64,000 nucleotides of DNA from Lewinellaceae bacterium. GTDB taxonomy: Bacteria; Bacteroidota; Bacteroidia; Chitinophagales; Saprospiraceae. Every line of letters begins with the position of its first letter. Positions within the stretch are counted from its first letter, which is position 1. The position numbers and the translations under genes are program-made. Positions 26,395 to 35,379 of this stretch are shown piece by piece. The notes beneath the pieces are model-generated. The model saw nothing but the letters and a program-made list of their open reading frames with translations. It searched no databases and was not told the DNA's origin. The DNA is taken from NCBI GenBank assembly GCA_020636225.1, contig JACJYI010000009.1:62001-126000 (forward strand). The letters run 5' to 3'.

Positions 26395-28077
26395 CTACCG
26401 GGTCACCGCCACGGGCATGTGGGGATCGTAGTTGCCCTTGATCACCGGACTCTGGCGCATCGCCGTATAGGCCCGGACATTGACATAGATGTAGTCATAC
26501 AATTCCTGAATGCTGACCAGGGTATCCCCGTTGGCATCGGCCTCTCCCTTCAGGCCCCGGATCAGGAAGTGACTGAACACCCCCTGGCGAAGGCCACTGG
26601 ATTCCAGGGAGGTTTCCTCTGACTTGGAGGACATGATGATGGCCGTGCCCTGGGCCGCCTCGAAGAGGTTCTGGTAGAAATTGACCAGTTCAGGTGTCGC
26701 TGAAACCGAGCGTTCGGCAAACAGCCCTCCGCTGTGGCAGGCATCGGCAAAGCAGATCTTGTATCGGGCCGGGCTCTGCTGAAGCATCTCCCCGATCTCC
26801 TCATGTGGCAGCTTGCGGTTGTACCCGTCAAAATCAAAGGGCAGGAAAGCCCCCTTCACTCCGTGTCCTGAGAAATACAAGAGGACCAGGTCCTGTTCAT
26901 CGGCCTGCATGAACAGGTCGCTGATGGTCTCCCGGATATGGTCCAGGCTGGCCTCTTCATCGACCAGGATCCGGATCTGATCATCCGGCAGGGCGCCGCC
27001 TTCCGGGCTCTTCAGAAAGGCATAGACCCGATAGGCATCGTCGTCGGTATACCGCAGTGCGGGCATGTGATTGTAGGCGGCGATGCCGACCACCACGGCC
27101 CAGACCTTTCGGGGGCGGACATGCAGGACCGGCTCGTCGATGCGCACGGCGCCGGTGTCCGGGGCACGTTCAGCGAGCAGCTCGGCCTCCACTTCCTTGG
27201 GCACGATGTACTGACCATGATCCCACTCGCCGCGGATGATCGTGCCATCGCGCTTGTACAGCATGCCGCGGCCATGAAACTGCCCTTCATCCCACAGGCC
27301 GGTGTAGCGGTCGCCATTGGCATATTCCAGGGTACCTTCCCCATTGGGACGACCCATTTCAAATTCGCCCTTGTATGTCCCCAGGCCATCTTCATAAACA
27401 AAGGTGCCGACCCCTTCCTCACAATCCCCGCTGATACAGCCGGTGCGCGCGCGTTCCTTCTTGCCCGCGCCGACATACTCGCCCTCACTCCATTCGCCCT
27501 TCACCTCCTCGCCATCCGCCAGGTAGAGCGTGCCTTTGCCGTGCGGGAAGTTGGCCCGGAAGGATCCCACGTACTTGTCACCGTTGGCATAGTACCAGGT
27601 GCCCAGTCCATGGGGGCGCCCCTGGTTGAAATGACCGTCGTATTTGCTGCCGTCGGGATAGGCGAAGGTGCCCAGTCCATTCTCACAATCGCCGGCGATA
27701 CATCCCGACTGGATGTCCGTGCCATCCGATTCTTCCTCCTGGTTGGCGATGGCATATTCCTCCATCACATTCCCCGCGTCGTCGATCGGTTTCCCCTTGC
27801 TCCACTGTCCGGAGAACTTGTACCCGTCGGCATAGGTCTTGAGCCCCTTGCCATCCGGGTACCGGTGCTTCCATTCACCCTGGTACTTGCTGCCATCGGT
27901 ATAATAGCACGTGCCGATCCCGTGGATCTCTCCGTCCTTGAAATCGCCGATGTATTTGGCCCCGGAGGGATAGACATAGATGCCCCGTCCATTCCGGCAG
28001 TCGCCAGAGATACACTGGGCCGAGAGGGAGATCACACTGATCCAGGCAAACATCAACAGGAACAACCACCGCATCAT
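26395..28077 (-). CDS. Exported MORN-repeat caspase-fold protein
   Basis: 560 residues. A signal peptide (MMRWLFLLMFAWISVISLSA) is followed by about nine MORN-type repeats (YxGxFxxGxxHGxGxxxYxxG). They are grouped in three blocks, each opened by a C-I-x-GDC motif (Cys pairs 22/27, 126/131, 214/219). A caspase-fold domain (about 323-550) has H405 in YFSGHGVKG and C447 in CFADACHSGG. An EF-hand-like loop DANGDTLVSIQE lies at 514-525. MORN repeats often bind lipids or organise assemblies. The next gene upstream on the same strand is a paralogue 12 bp away. ATGs at 28077 and 28074 are adjacent; a -7 element directly before them favours a leaderless start. Confidence 0.9.
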   Translation of the reverse strand: MMRWLFLLMFAWISVISLSAQCISGDCRNGRGIYVYPSGAKYIGDFKDGEIHGIGTCYYTDGSKYQGEWKHRYPDGKGLKTYADGYKFSGQWSKGKPIDDAGNVMEEYAIANQEEESDGTDIQSGCIAGDCENGLGTFAYPDGSKYDGHFNQGRPHGLGTWYYANGDKYVGSFRANFPHGKGTLYLADGEEVKGEWSEGEYVGAGKKERARTGCISGDCEEGVGTFVYEDGLGTYKGEFEMGRPNGEGTLEYANGDRYTGLWDEGQFHGRGMLYKRDGTIIRGEWDHGQYIVPKEVEAELLAERAPDTGAVRIDEPVLHVRPRKVWAVVVGIAAYNHMPALRYTDDDAYRVYAFLKSPEGGALPDDQIRILVDEEASLDHIRETISDLFMQADEQDLVLLYFSGHGVKGAFLPFDFDGYNRKLPHEEIGEMLQQSPARYKICFADACHSGGLFAERSVSATPELVNFYQNLFEAAQGTAIIMSSKSEETSLESSGLRQGVFSHFLIRGLKGEADANGDTLVSIQELYDYIYVNVRAYTAMRQSPVIKGNYDPHMPVAVTR

Positions 28078-28078
28078 G

Positions 28079-28086
28079 CAAAGATA
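28079..28086 (-). promoter_or_regulatory. TATCTTTG element abutting the MORN-caspase start
   Basis: On the minus strand TATCTTTG is separated by one base from the ATG at 28077. Used as a -7 element, transcription would begin at or within the start codons, giving a leaderless mRNA. It sits in the 12-bp gap after the upstream paralogue. Confidence 0.5.
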
Positions 28087-28089
28087 GCC

Positions 28090-29595
28090 TTATCCCCTTG
28101 GCCGCAGGTAGGCCAGGGGCATGTTTTCATCAAAGGTCCCCCTGATCACCGGGGTTTGCCGTTGCCTGGAGCGGGACCGTACCGACGCCTGCACATAGCG
28201 GAACAGCTCACCGATCCGGACGAATCCGTCTCCATCCTGATCGGCCTGACCCTGCAATCCGCTTCTCAGGTAATAGGAGAAGATCCCTGCCCGCAGGCCT
28301 TTATCCTCCAGCGAATATTCCTCCTCCCGGGAGCTGAGCAGCATGGCAACTCCCCCGCTGGTCTGCCGGAGTTCATCGTACAACTGACCGACCTGCACGG
28401 TGGCCGGGCCCCTGGCGGCCAGCAGGCTGCCGGAATAACAGGCATCGGCGATGATCACCTTCTGCCGGGCCTGGCTGGCCTGGAGGAGGCCGGTCAGTTC
28501 CTGGTAGAAAATGCGGTTGTCGAACCCGTCGAAGTCGACCGGCAGCAGGGCACCGTCGAGACCATGGCCACTGAAATAGAAGAGCACCACATCATTCTCG
28601 TCCGCCCGGCCGAAGGTCTCCTGGATGGCGATCAGCAGGTCGTCCCGGGTCGCCTCCTCATTGATGAGCAGCCGGATCTGGCCGTCCGGCAGGGCGCCGC
28701 CTTCCGGGCTCTTGAGAAAGGCATACATCCGATAGGCGTCATCATCGGTATACTGCAGTGCCGGCATGTGAGGGTAGTTGCCAATACCGGCTACGACAGC
28801 CCAGATGCGCACCTGGTCATCCCGAACAGCGGTCACTTCGTGCTCGGGGATGGCCTGCATCGGGCCGGTCAGCTCACTCAACCGTCCGTGCTCCCACCGT
28901 CCCTGTAGGGTCCTACCGTCGGTCATGACCATAGTGCCCGTGCCATGCGGGGTATGCCCGTACCAGTCGCCGGTGTACCGGTTGCCGGAGGCGTAGACCA
29001 CCCTGCCCTGCCCCTGGGGCAGGCCATTCAGCAGCATGCCTTCATACACACTCCCATCGGCATAGCGATAGGTGCCCTGACGACCCGTTGCTGATGCCGG
29101 GAGATGCATGGCTGGCTGTGCTGATGGGGTGGCTATCTGATCGGGTTTCTGGTTCCTGGCAGGATTGTCAAGCTTGCCCTGCACCCATTCTCCTTCCCTG
29201 ATCCGGCCCTCCGGATCCTCCATGCGGCCCGGTCCGTGCATCTGGCCCGACTGCCATTGACCCGTGTAGCGTGATCCATCCGAAAAGCACAAGATGCCCT
29301 GGCCATGGAAGAGGTCGCGCAGGAACTGTCCCGTGTAACGGGCTCCGTCCGGCCAGGTCTGCACGCCGGTTCCCTGCCGATAGTCCTGCTGGAACTGCCC
29401 CTCATAGATCACGCCGTCGGAGAGTTCCAACCGCCCCTGGCCCTGGCGCTTGCCCCGCACAAACTGGCCTTCATACCGGGCGCCGCTGGCAAATTGATAG
29501 ACACCCCGGCCATTGAGGCAGTCACCGGATGCGCAACCGGTTGCCGGTCCGGATAAAAGGACGTGCGCGGAGAGAAAGAAGATGCTGAGGATCAT
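28090..29595 (-). CDS. Exported MORN-repeat caspase-fold protein (second copy)
   Basis: 501 residues. A short hydrophobic signal segment (MILSIFFLSAHVLLSG) is followed by one C-A-S-GDC block (Cys 21/26) and about eight MORN repeats, with a Pro/Ala-rich spacer near 145-170. The caspase-fold domain (about 263-490) has H344 in YFSGHGLDG and C386 in IIADACYSGS. A perfect EF-hand loop DQDGDGFVRIGE lies at 452-463. The segment DDDAYRMYAFLKSPEGG is almost identical to the downstream paralogue, including at DNA level, while the MORN parts differ. The two genes are adjacent and co-oriented and probably arose by duplication. Confidence 0.9.
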   Translation of the reverse strand: MILSIFFLSAHVLLSGPATGCASGDCLNGRGVYQFASGARYEGQFVRGKRQGQGRLELSDGVIYEGQFQQDYRQGTGVQTWPDGARYTGQFLRDLFHGQGILCFSDGSRYTGQWQSGQMHGPGRMEDPEGRIREGEWVQGKLDNPARNQKPDQIATPSAQPAMHLPASATGRQGTYRYADGSVYEGMLLNGLPQGQGRVVYASGNRYTGDWYGHTPHGTGTMVMTDGRTLQGRWEHGRLSELTGPMQAIPEHEVTAVRDDQVRIWAVVAGIGNYPHMPALQYTDDDAYRMYAFLKSPEGGALPDGQIRLLINEEATRDDLLIAIQETFGRADENDVVLFYFSGHGLDGALLPVDFDGFDNRIFYQELTGLLQASQARQKVIIADACYSGSLLAARGPATVQVGQLYDELRQTSGGVAMLLSSREEEYSLEDKGLRAGIFSYYLRSGLQGQADQDGDGFVRIGELFRYVQASVRSRSRQRQTPVIRGTFDENMPLAYLRPRG

Positions 29596-29710
29596 GGACA
29601 GAAGGTTTAAGGGTCAGCGTCATCGATAGGCAGGTCTTTCCATGCATAACCGCCCGGGGTGTCCGATTATTGTCATCACCGGTAACAGCGTGGGATTGTC
29701 GTGGCTATCC

Positions 29711-29718
29711 TATCTTTG
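29711..29718 (+). promoter_or_regulatory. -7 element for the DUF4920 lipoprotein gene
   Basis: TATCTTTG located 7 bp before the ATG at 29726 and 19 bp before the ATG at 29738, implying a leaderless or very short-leader transcript. No -33 motif at standard spacing was seen. Confidence 0.45.
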
Positions 29719-29725
29719 CCGACAA

Positions 29726-30238
29726 ATGAACTCCCTTATGAAATACGGACTCTATGTGCTGGTATTGGCCAGCCTGCTCTGGTCGTGTGGCCAGTCGAAC
29801 CAGGATACGACGGATGCTTCTGCTGAGGCCGCCGTGGACAGTCTTCACTTCGGCGAGATGATCACCCCTGACGGGGCCATCACCATGGATGAACTGTTGG
29901 TCAAGCTGGCGGATTCCGACAGCGTGGCCACCAAGGTGCGCGGTCTGGTCACCTCGGTCTGCCAGGTGAAGGGTTGCTGGATGACGGTCAAGTCGTCCAC
30001 TGCCGAGGATGCACCGGAGGTCTTTGTACAGTTCAAGGACTACGAATTCTTCATGCCGTTCGGACTGGCCGGCACAGAAGTGGTGATGGATGGCTATGCC
30101 TACCGATCAATCACCAGCGTAGAGGAACTGCGCCATTATGCCGAGGATGAAGGCCAGAGCGCCGAAGAGATCGCGGCCATCACCGAGCCGGAAGAGGAGC
30201 TGAAGTTCCTCGCCAGCGGGGTGGTGATCGTGCAGTAG
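29726..30238 (+). CDS. DUF4920-like lipoprotein
   Basis: About 170 residues from the ATG at 29726; an ATG at 29738 is equally plausible. A lipobox (VLASLLWSCGQSN) makes it a lipoprotein. The mature part has the DUF4920 pattern: FGEMITPDGAITMDELLVKL, then a Cys-containing VTSVCQVKGCWMTVKS, and VQFKDYEFFMPFG. The two Cys near a GCWM motif could bind metal or form a disulfide, but no function is established. Followed by a terminator, so probably monocistronic. Confidence 0.82.
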   Translation: MNSLMKYGLYVLVLASLLWSCGQSNQDTTDASAEAAVDSLHFGEMITPDGAITMDELLVKLADSDSVATKVRGLVTSVCQVKGCWMTVKSSTAEDAPEVFVQFKDYEFFMPFGLAGTEVVMDGYAYRSITSVEELRHYAEDEGQSAEEIAAITEPEEELKFLASGVVIVQ

Positions 30239-30251
30239 AATCCACCGAATC

Positions 30252-30288
30252 GAAAACCCCTTTCCCATAGAAAGGGGTTTTCTTTTTC
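30252..30288 (+). terminator. Rho-independent terminator
   Basis: Stem GAAAACCCCTTT / AAAGGGGTTTTC with a 7-nt loop and a following T run, 14 bp after the lipoprotein stop. Confidence 0.92.
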
Positions 30289-30471
30289 ATTTTCAGAACC
30301 CGGCAAAAAGAGTCTATTATTCTCCTGTTAAAAAAACAAGTTTGCTGGTCTTATCCACCTGAACATGCCCTTTGTCCGGCTGGTGACAATCCTACCCTAC
30401 AGCTCGACCATCAACATACTGAAATTAGGATTTAACAACCTTATGCAGTATATTTCTTGAAAATTGAATAA

Positions 30472-30996
30472 ATGCTCACCTTGCCCTTCCATACCCAGGA
30501 AGACACCATTTTACGGCAAATGATGAGCATGACCATGCTGACAACCACTCCCGGCTGGCAACCCTTACCTTCCGACTCCCTGATCCTTTACCAGATTGCC
30601 AATGGCCCCTCCGCATCAGCCGGCCATGCACGTGCATTGATCCATGTGCTGTATGACCAGATCCTGGATCCGGCGTTTGTGGAGTACCCGGACACCACTT
30701 CCTGGCATGGAGGTGGAGAATTACGTTCTCATCCTGAACCTGATCCGATGGCGGTTCGCTATTCCATCCTGCCAAACCCGACAACTGGTCAAATCCAGAT
30801 TCTGAATAATCTCATTCCTTACAATGAACAGGTGTCGGTGACCGTCTTTAATGCCCTGGGCATGATGGTCGTATCTCGGCAACCCATTCATCCTGGTGAT
30901 TGGTTTGATCTGTCACCATTGGGAACCGGAATCTATTATCTGGTCCTTGTTCCAGAACAATTTGGCAGCCAGATCATAAAAGTGGTCAAGCAATGA
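30472..30996 (+). pseudogene. Probable 5'-truncated T9SS cargo remnant
   Basis: 174 residues with no signal peptide; a stop codon lies immediately before the ATG. The first half (LILYQIANGPSASAGHARAL) resembles the segment that precedes sorting domains in long Saprospiria surface proteins. The second half is a good type A sorting domain (YSILPNPTTGQIQI, LGTGIYYLVLVPEQ). A sorting domain without a Sec signal cannot reach the T9SS, so this is likely the 3' remnant of a longer gene. Its stop overlaps the start of the next gene (ATGA), so it could still be translated in an operon. Confidence 0.6.
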
Positions 30997-32600
30997 GGTG
31001 GACATCCTATTATACAAGGTTCAACCGTTCCCTCGCCCAATTTGCCTTCATTTGTTGTCTGGGGACGATCACGACATTGTTTTGGGCCAACCGAGCCTAT
31101 AGCCAATGTGGGGAATATACAATCTATACCCTGGAAGAAAAAAATGAAGTCTATTTCACAACACGAATCAGAGAATTCAATGATTATTATTATTGGAATC
31201 TCTTTGGAAATCCTCAGTTTAAATATCCAGTTACACAAAATCGCTTGTTGAAAATTGATCAGGATCTGAACTTGATCTGGGCCACCATCCTGAAAGATGT
31301 CCCAGGGTCAATGTCCGGTTCACTGGTCTTTTTTCCGGGCGATTTTCTCCTGAAAGGGAATAAAGCTCTGGTCTTGAGTGATACCCGGGACAGTCTGTCC
31401 TGGCAACGCAGTTTTCTGGCCAACCAGGTGGACCTGGCCTCAGGACACCTGGATACCACCTATGCATTCGATCTGGGCTTGGATGTGTTGGATATTTACG
31501 ATGGTATTTACAATGCCATTCTGGCTACAGACAGCAGTGCTTATCTGTATACCGGAGAGTATATCTTACAAGACACGACTTATCTGGTAGTCATGAAAGC
31601 CGACTTCACAGGAGCCAAACATTGGGTGAAATCAATCCCCATGCCAACTCCGGGTTATTTTTATAGCCATCAACCCGGCATCGCCTTGCCCGGAGGGCAA
31701 TACCTCATCGTTGTGAATGCCAACAAAGTGATCGGGGTGGACTACCTCGTCCGTATCGACAGTACCGGTGAGCTCCTGGAGATGATTACCGGGCCATTTG
31801 TGGAGGAAGGGATCGATCTTGCCCTGCATCCCAACGGGAACATTGTGTATTTCAGCAAACCGAATCCCTATGTCATATCCAACAAGGTTGCCGGGATGCG
31901 CCTAACCATGCTCAGTCCCGACCTGGATACCCTGTGGAGTCATACCTACCATACGTTTGAGTACCCCTACAACTTTGCTTACGGAGCTGGAGAGGGGAAA
32001 AACCTCTCCATAGCCCCTGATGGTCGCATCCTGATGGTGGGCGAAAGCGGCCACACCTTGCACCTGGTCTGCTATTCGCCCGAGGGCGAACTCCTCTGGA
32101 CCCGGGTAGTGCACCTGTCCCCGGAAAAGGATATTAATGGCGCTCAGGTGCTCACTGAATTCGGCCAGGCCATCTGGACGTCGGATGGCTGCATCCTGGC
32201 CTCGGGCATCTATCATGGGGGATTCAATGATTTTTATTACCGCCCCTTCCTCCTCAAGCTGGACTCCCTCGGATGTCTGGAGCCCGGATGTGAGGAGAAT
32301 ATCATCCTCAGTACCGATCAACCTTCAGAGACCTTGCCCGATGACTGCTGGCAGGTCTATCCCAATCCCTTCAGTGGACCGATCCACCTTGAGTTGGATA
32401 CAGACTGCCCCCTGGCAGATGTGGTCGACCAGGTGGTGATCACCGATATGCTGGGTCGGGAGGTGTACCGCCAACGTTTTTTACCTGGCACAACCAACCT
32501 GGAGATCGTCCTGCCTGCATCAGCCACAGGTATGTTGTCCCTGCGCATCCAGGCCGGACCGGTCATCCTGGGGCAACGGCATTTGATCCGGTTGGAGTAA
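30993..32600 (+). CDS. T9SS type A sorted secreted protein, beta-propeller-like
   Basis: 535 residues. The N-terminal signal region (about 1-38, cleavage near AYSQCG) is followed by repeated blade-like segments (LLKIDQDLNLIWATIL, VVMKADFTGAKHWVKSI, LVRIDSTGELLEMITG). These are the same kind of delta-60-like repeats seen in the IS-broken gene at the window start. The C-terminus (about 450-535, WQVYPNPFSGPIHLELD) is a type A sorting domain. A Cys pair LGCLEPGCEEN precedes it, as is common in this group. The start overlaps the stop of the upstream fragment. Confidence 0.87.
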   Translation: MRWTSYYTRFNRSLAQFAFICCLGTITTLFWANRAYSQCGEYTIYTLEEKNEVYFTTRIREFNDYYYWNLFGNPQFKYPVTQNRLLKIDQDLNLIWATILKDVPGSMSGSLVFFPGDFLLKGNKALVLSDTRDSLSWQRSFLANQVDLASGHLDTTYAFDLGLDVLDIYDGIYNAILATDSSAYLYTGEYILQDTTYLVVMKADFTGAKHWVKSIPMPTPGYFYSHQPGIALPGGQYLIVVNANKVIGVDYLVRIDSTGELLEMITGPFVEEGIDLALHPNGNIVYFSKPNPYVISNKVAGMRLTMLSPDLDTLWSHTYHTFEYPYNFAYGAGEGKNLSIAPDGRILMVGESGHTLHLVCYSPEGELLWTRVVHLSPEKDINGAQVLTEFGQAIWTSDGCILASGIYHGGFNDFYYRPFLLKLDSLGCLEPGCEENIILSTDQPSETLPDDCWQVYPNPFSGPIHLELDTDCPLADVVDQVVITDMLGREVYRQRFLPGTTNLEIVLPASATGMLSLRIQAGPVILGQRHLIRLE

Positions 32601-32882
32601 GGCTGCGAAACGACCAGCTGGGGTTCAAATAAAGCATCGAGTGGAGCAATCGTTATCGGCCTGATGCCGTGACAAGCCGGCATGCCCCATCATGGCCCCA
32701 TGACGCTTAACCTTTGACCTGTCCATGTGCTATCGGCCTCCATGATGCCCGGCTCCTTCCAGGTCTGCCACACCCGGCAGGACCTGCCGCACTGCTCCAA
32801 TATCCGCTAAGGAAGGTATAACTCTCCAAGAGAGGTCCAGCCCGGGACGAACCCGTACCTTCGTCCATGTAGTTTCATGTGC

Positions 32883-33206
32883 ATGGCCTTCCCCGTCCGA
32901 TCCATATCCCCCGACCTCTTCCTGGCCGAACTGGCCCTGACCCACGATGCCATCCCTCTGGATGTGCGCACCGGGGAGGAGATCAAGAACCGGGGCACCC
33001 TGGACGGGGCTGTGCATCTGGACTATCTGGACACCCGGTTTGAATCGGCCATCGAATCGCTCGACCGGCTGGTGCCCTACTACCTGTATTGTGATACCGG
33101 CAAACGCAGTCGCCTGGCCTGCGAGCTGATGGCCTCCAGGGGATTCATGCTGGTGGCCTGGCTGGAAGGAGGCATCCATGCGCTGAACCCTGCATCATTC
33201 GATTGA
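32883..33206 (+). CDS. Single-domain rhodanese-like protein
   Basis: 107 residues from the ATG at 32883; a second ATG two codons earlier is possible. Rhodanese fold motifs: IPLDVRTGEEIKNRGTLDGA near the start and the active-site loop YLYCDTGKRSRLAC, whose first Cys would carry the persulfide. Ends with VAWLEGGIHAL. Such small cytoplasmic proteins shuttle sulfane sulfur. It stands alone, 11 kb from the sulfur cluster later in the window. The 276 bp before it contain no gene that I can see. Confidence 0.85.
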   Translation: MAFPVRSISPDLFLAELALTHDAIPLDVRTGEEIKNRGTLDGAVHLDYLDTRFESAIESLDRLVPYYLYCDTGKRSRLACELMASRGFMLVAWLEGGIHALNPASFD

Positions 33207-33376
33207 TCGCCTTCTGAGAAAACGCTCTGCCCAGGATTGTTTGGTAGATTGTACGCAGGGGTTTTTCCGACTTTAGATCCGGAAATCATCAACTACAAGG
33301 CTCCATCGAACCCGCCTCTGCGCTTGCCTCTGGAACCATTTTTGATGCTGGCAGGTTTTCGTATTCTGCCTTATAG

Positions 33377-35335
33377 ATGAAATACTACCGATTGTTGCGA
33401 TTTTTCCAACTCGTCCTGATCCTGCTTGCCGGGTTCATGTCGCCACTGGCCGCACAAAACCTCATCCCAGATCCCGGTTTCGAACTGTGGGACGGGACCG
33501 TCGGCAACCCACCAGAAACCTTGTCTCCCCTCACCTTCTGGTACGAAGCCAACGGCACCCCGGACCATCACCACCAGGACAATCCCGCTGGCAGTAACCT
33601 CACCAGTCTCCTCCCCTGCCCGACCGGCAACGGCAACACCGAATGTGGCATACCGCACTCCGGAAAAGCCGTGCTCGGCTGCTGGAAAGGTAACGGGCCG
33701 GACGGCAGCAAGGAATGGGCCGGCACCCAACTCCTGGAGCCCATGGTGCCCGGGGCTTGCTACAAGGTATCCTACTGGTTCCAGAACAAGGAGGACAATC
33801 CGAACTTCCTGATGCTGACCAACCAGTGGGGTGTCTTCTTTTCCAAGACCATGATCCCCACCTTCAATCCCAACCTGATCAATTTCGCCACCCGCGCCGA
33901 TCAATTCGTGACCTGCTCAGAAGTGAACGACGGGTCGGATTGGAGCTATGTTGAATTCCTGTACACCCCCACGGATGCCTATACCTATGCCTATGTCGGC
34001 TATATGGGCAATGTCTCCACGTCCACCTTCACTGCCTGGAGCAATGATTTCCAGATCGGTTTCTATGCCTGGTTTGATGATGTGGCGGTGGAGCGGATCG
34101 TTCCTGAACTGACCACCACCGGCGATCAGACCATCTGCCTCGGAGACAGCGTGTTCCTCTCCGCCACGTCCAATTATCCGGTGGAATGGAACACCGGTAC
34201 CAGCCTGGACACCGTCGATGGCCTCTGGGTCAAACCCACCGCTACCACGACCTATTCCGTTCGTACCCTGGATGGCACCAGTTGCTCCCTGACAGAAGAC
34301 ATCACCGTGACGGTCCTCGGTGCCACCATCAACCCGTTCACCGAGGCGGTTTGTGCCGGCACCAACCCGTTTGTGATCAACCCGCTCGCCGGCGCCGGCA
34401 CCTGGTCCGGTCCAGGGATCATCAATCCGGCCACAGGGCTCTTCGATGCCGGACAAGCGGGCCCCGGGATCCACCTCCTCCAATTCGCTCCGGAAGGCGA
34501 CTGTGCCCTGGGGTACCAGGTCGAGATCGAAGTTATCCCGGCACCGATCGTCGACTTCTCGGTCGACCAACCCGTAGGTTGCCCGCCCCACGCCCTGCAG
34601 TTCTTTGACGAAAGTGTCCCCAAGGTCGCCTCCGTCCTCTGGACCTTCGGTGATGGCACCATTGGCAACACCTTCAACGACCCCCTCAAGACCTACTTCG
34701 AATCGGGCTGGTATTCGGTCACCCTGGAAGCCTATTATTCCGATTACTGCACGGCGGCGTTGACCAAGGACTCCTTCATTCATATCCTGGTGCCACCGAC
34801 AGCCGATTTTTCCTTTACGCCCGATGATCCCTCGAACCTCCAACCGGAGGTTCAGTTCACCGATCGATCCACTGGCGACCCGCAATCCTGGTCCTGGAAT
34901 TTCGGCGACGGCAACTTTGGCACCGGAGCTGATCCTGCCCACACCTTTGCGCAGCCGGGCGTCTACGCCATTACCCTCGCCGTCGGCGGGGCCGAAGGGT
35001 GTGGGGATACCCTCACCCGTGAGCTGATCGTCCAGTGGGATATCCGCCTCTACCTGCCCACGGCCTTCTCCCCGAACCGGGACGGGATCAATGACATCTT
35101 CCAGCCTTCGGTGATCGGTCCGATCGACACCTATCGCCTGCAGGTCTTCGACCGCTGGGGAGGCCTGCTCTTCGAATCCACCGACCCGCAGGTAGGCTGG
35201 AATGGGGAAGGGCGCGGCGGCCGCATCCTGGAACCCGGCGTATATACCTGGATCGTGGAGGCTCGCCCGGCCAGCTTTGGCGGACCCTTGCCCGAGGTGA
35301 AGAGGTATTTTGGTGAGCTGCAGCTCATGCGGTGA
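33377..35335 (+). CDS. PKD-domain surface protein with gliding-motility (T9SS type B) C-terminus
   Basis: 652 residues with a signal peptide (LVLILLAGFMSPLAAQ). An N-terminal jelly-roll-like carbohydrate-binding region (about 25-240) begins LIPDPGFELWDG. Two Ig-like segments follow (about 246-385), then two PKD domains with the WTFGDG and WNFGDG signatures (about 387-545). A type B C-terminal domain (about 555-652) begins LPTAFSPNRDGINDIF, has FDRWGGLLFES and VYTWIV, and ends in YFGELQLMR. Type B domains send proteins through the T9SS, often to be secreted or loosely attached, as with SprB. It may bind extracellular polysaccharide. Confidence 0.92.
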   Translation: MKYYRLLRFFQLVLILLAGFMSPLAAQNLIPDPGFELWDGTVGNPPETLSPLTFWYEANGTPDHHHQDNPAGSNLTSLLPCPTGNGNTECGIPHSGKAVLGCWKGNGPDGSKEWAGTQLLEPMVPGACYKVSYWFQNKEDNPNFLMLTNQWGVFFSKTMIPTFNPNLINFATRADQFVTCSEVNDGSDWSYVEFLYTPTDAYTYAYVGYMGNVSTSTFTAWSNDFQIGFYAWFDDVAVERIVPELTTTGDQTICLGDSVFLSATSNYPVEWNTGTSLDTVDGLWVKPTATTTYSVRTLDGTSCSLTEDITVTVLGATINPFTEAVCAGTNPFVINPLAGAGTWSGPGIINPATGLFDAGQAGPGIHLLQFAPEGDCALGYQVEIEVIPAPIVDFSVDQPVGCPPHALQFFDESVPKVASVLWTFGDGTIGNTFNDPLKTYFESGWYSVTLEAYYSDYCTAALTKDSFIHILVPPTADFSFTPDDPSNLQPEVQFTDRSTGDPQSWSWNFGDGNFGTGADPAHTFAQPGVYAITLAVGGAEGCGDTLTRELIVQWDIRLYLPTAFSPNRDGINDIFQPSVIGPIDTYRLQVFDRWGGLLFESTDPQVGWNGEGRGGRILEPGVYTWIVEARPASFGGPLPEVKRYFGELQLMR

Positions 35336-35367
35336 TCCCGGTCACAGGACTGATCTTCACCGTCGGT

Positions 35368-35375
35368 TAGATTTG
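35368..35375 (+). promoter_or_regulatory. TAGATTTG -7-like element before the flavoprotein gene
   Basis: The motif ends 4 bp before the ATG at 35380, so the transcript would start at or next to the initiation codon. Confidence 0.4.
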
Positions 35376-35379
35376 TCGG

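Noticed and set aside
26938..28908. A 656-codon plus-strand frame spanning both MORN-caspase genes
   Set aside because: It crosses two clear genes and their 12-bp gap on the other strand; its pattern is the antisense of MORN repeats.
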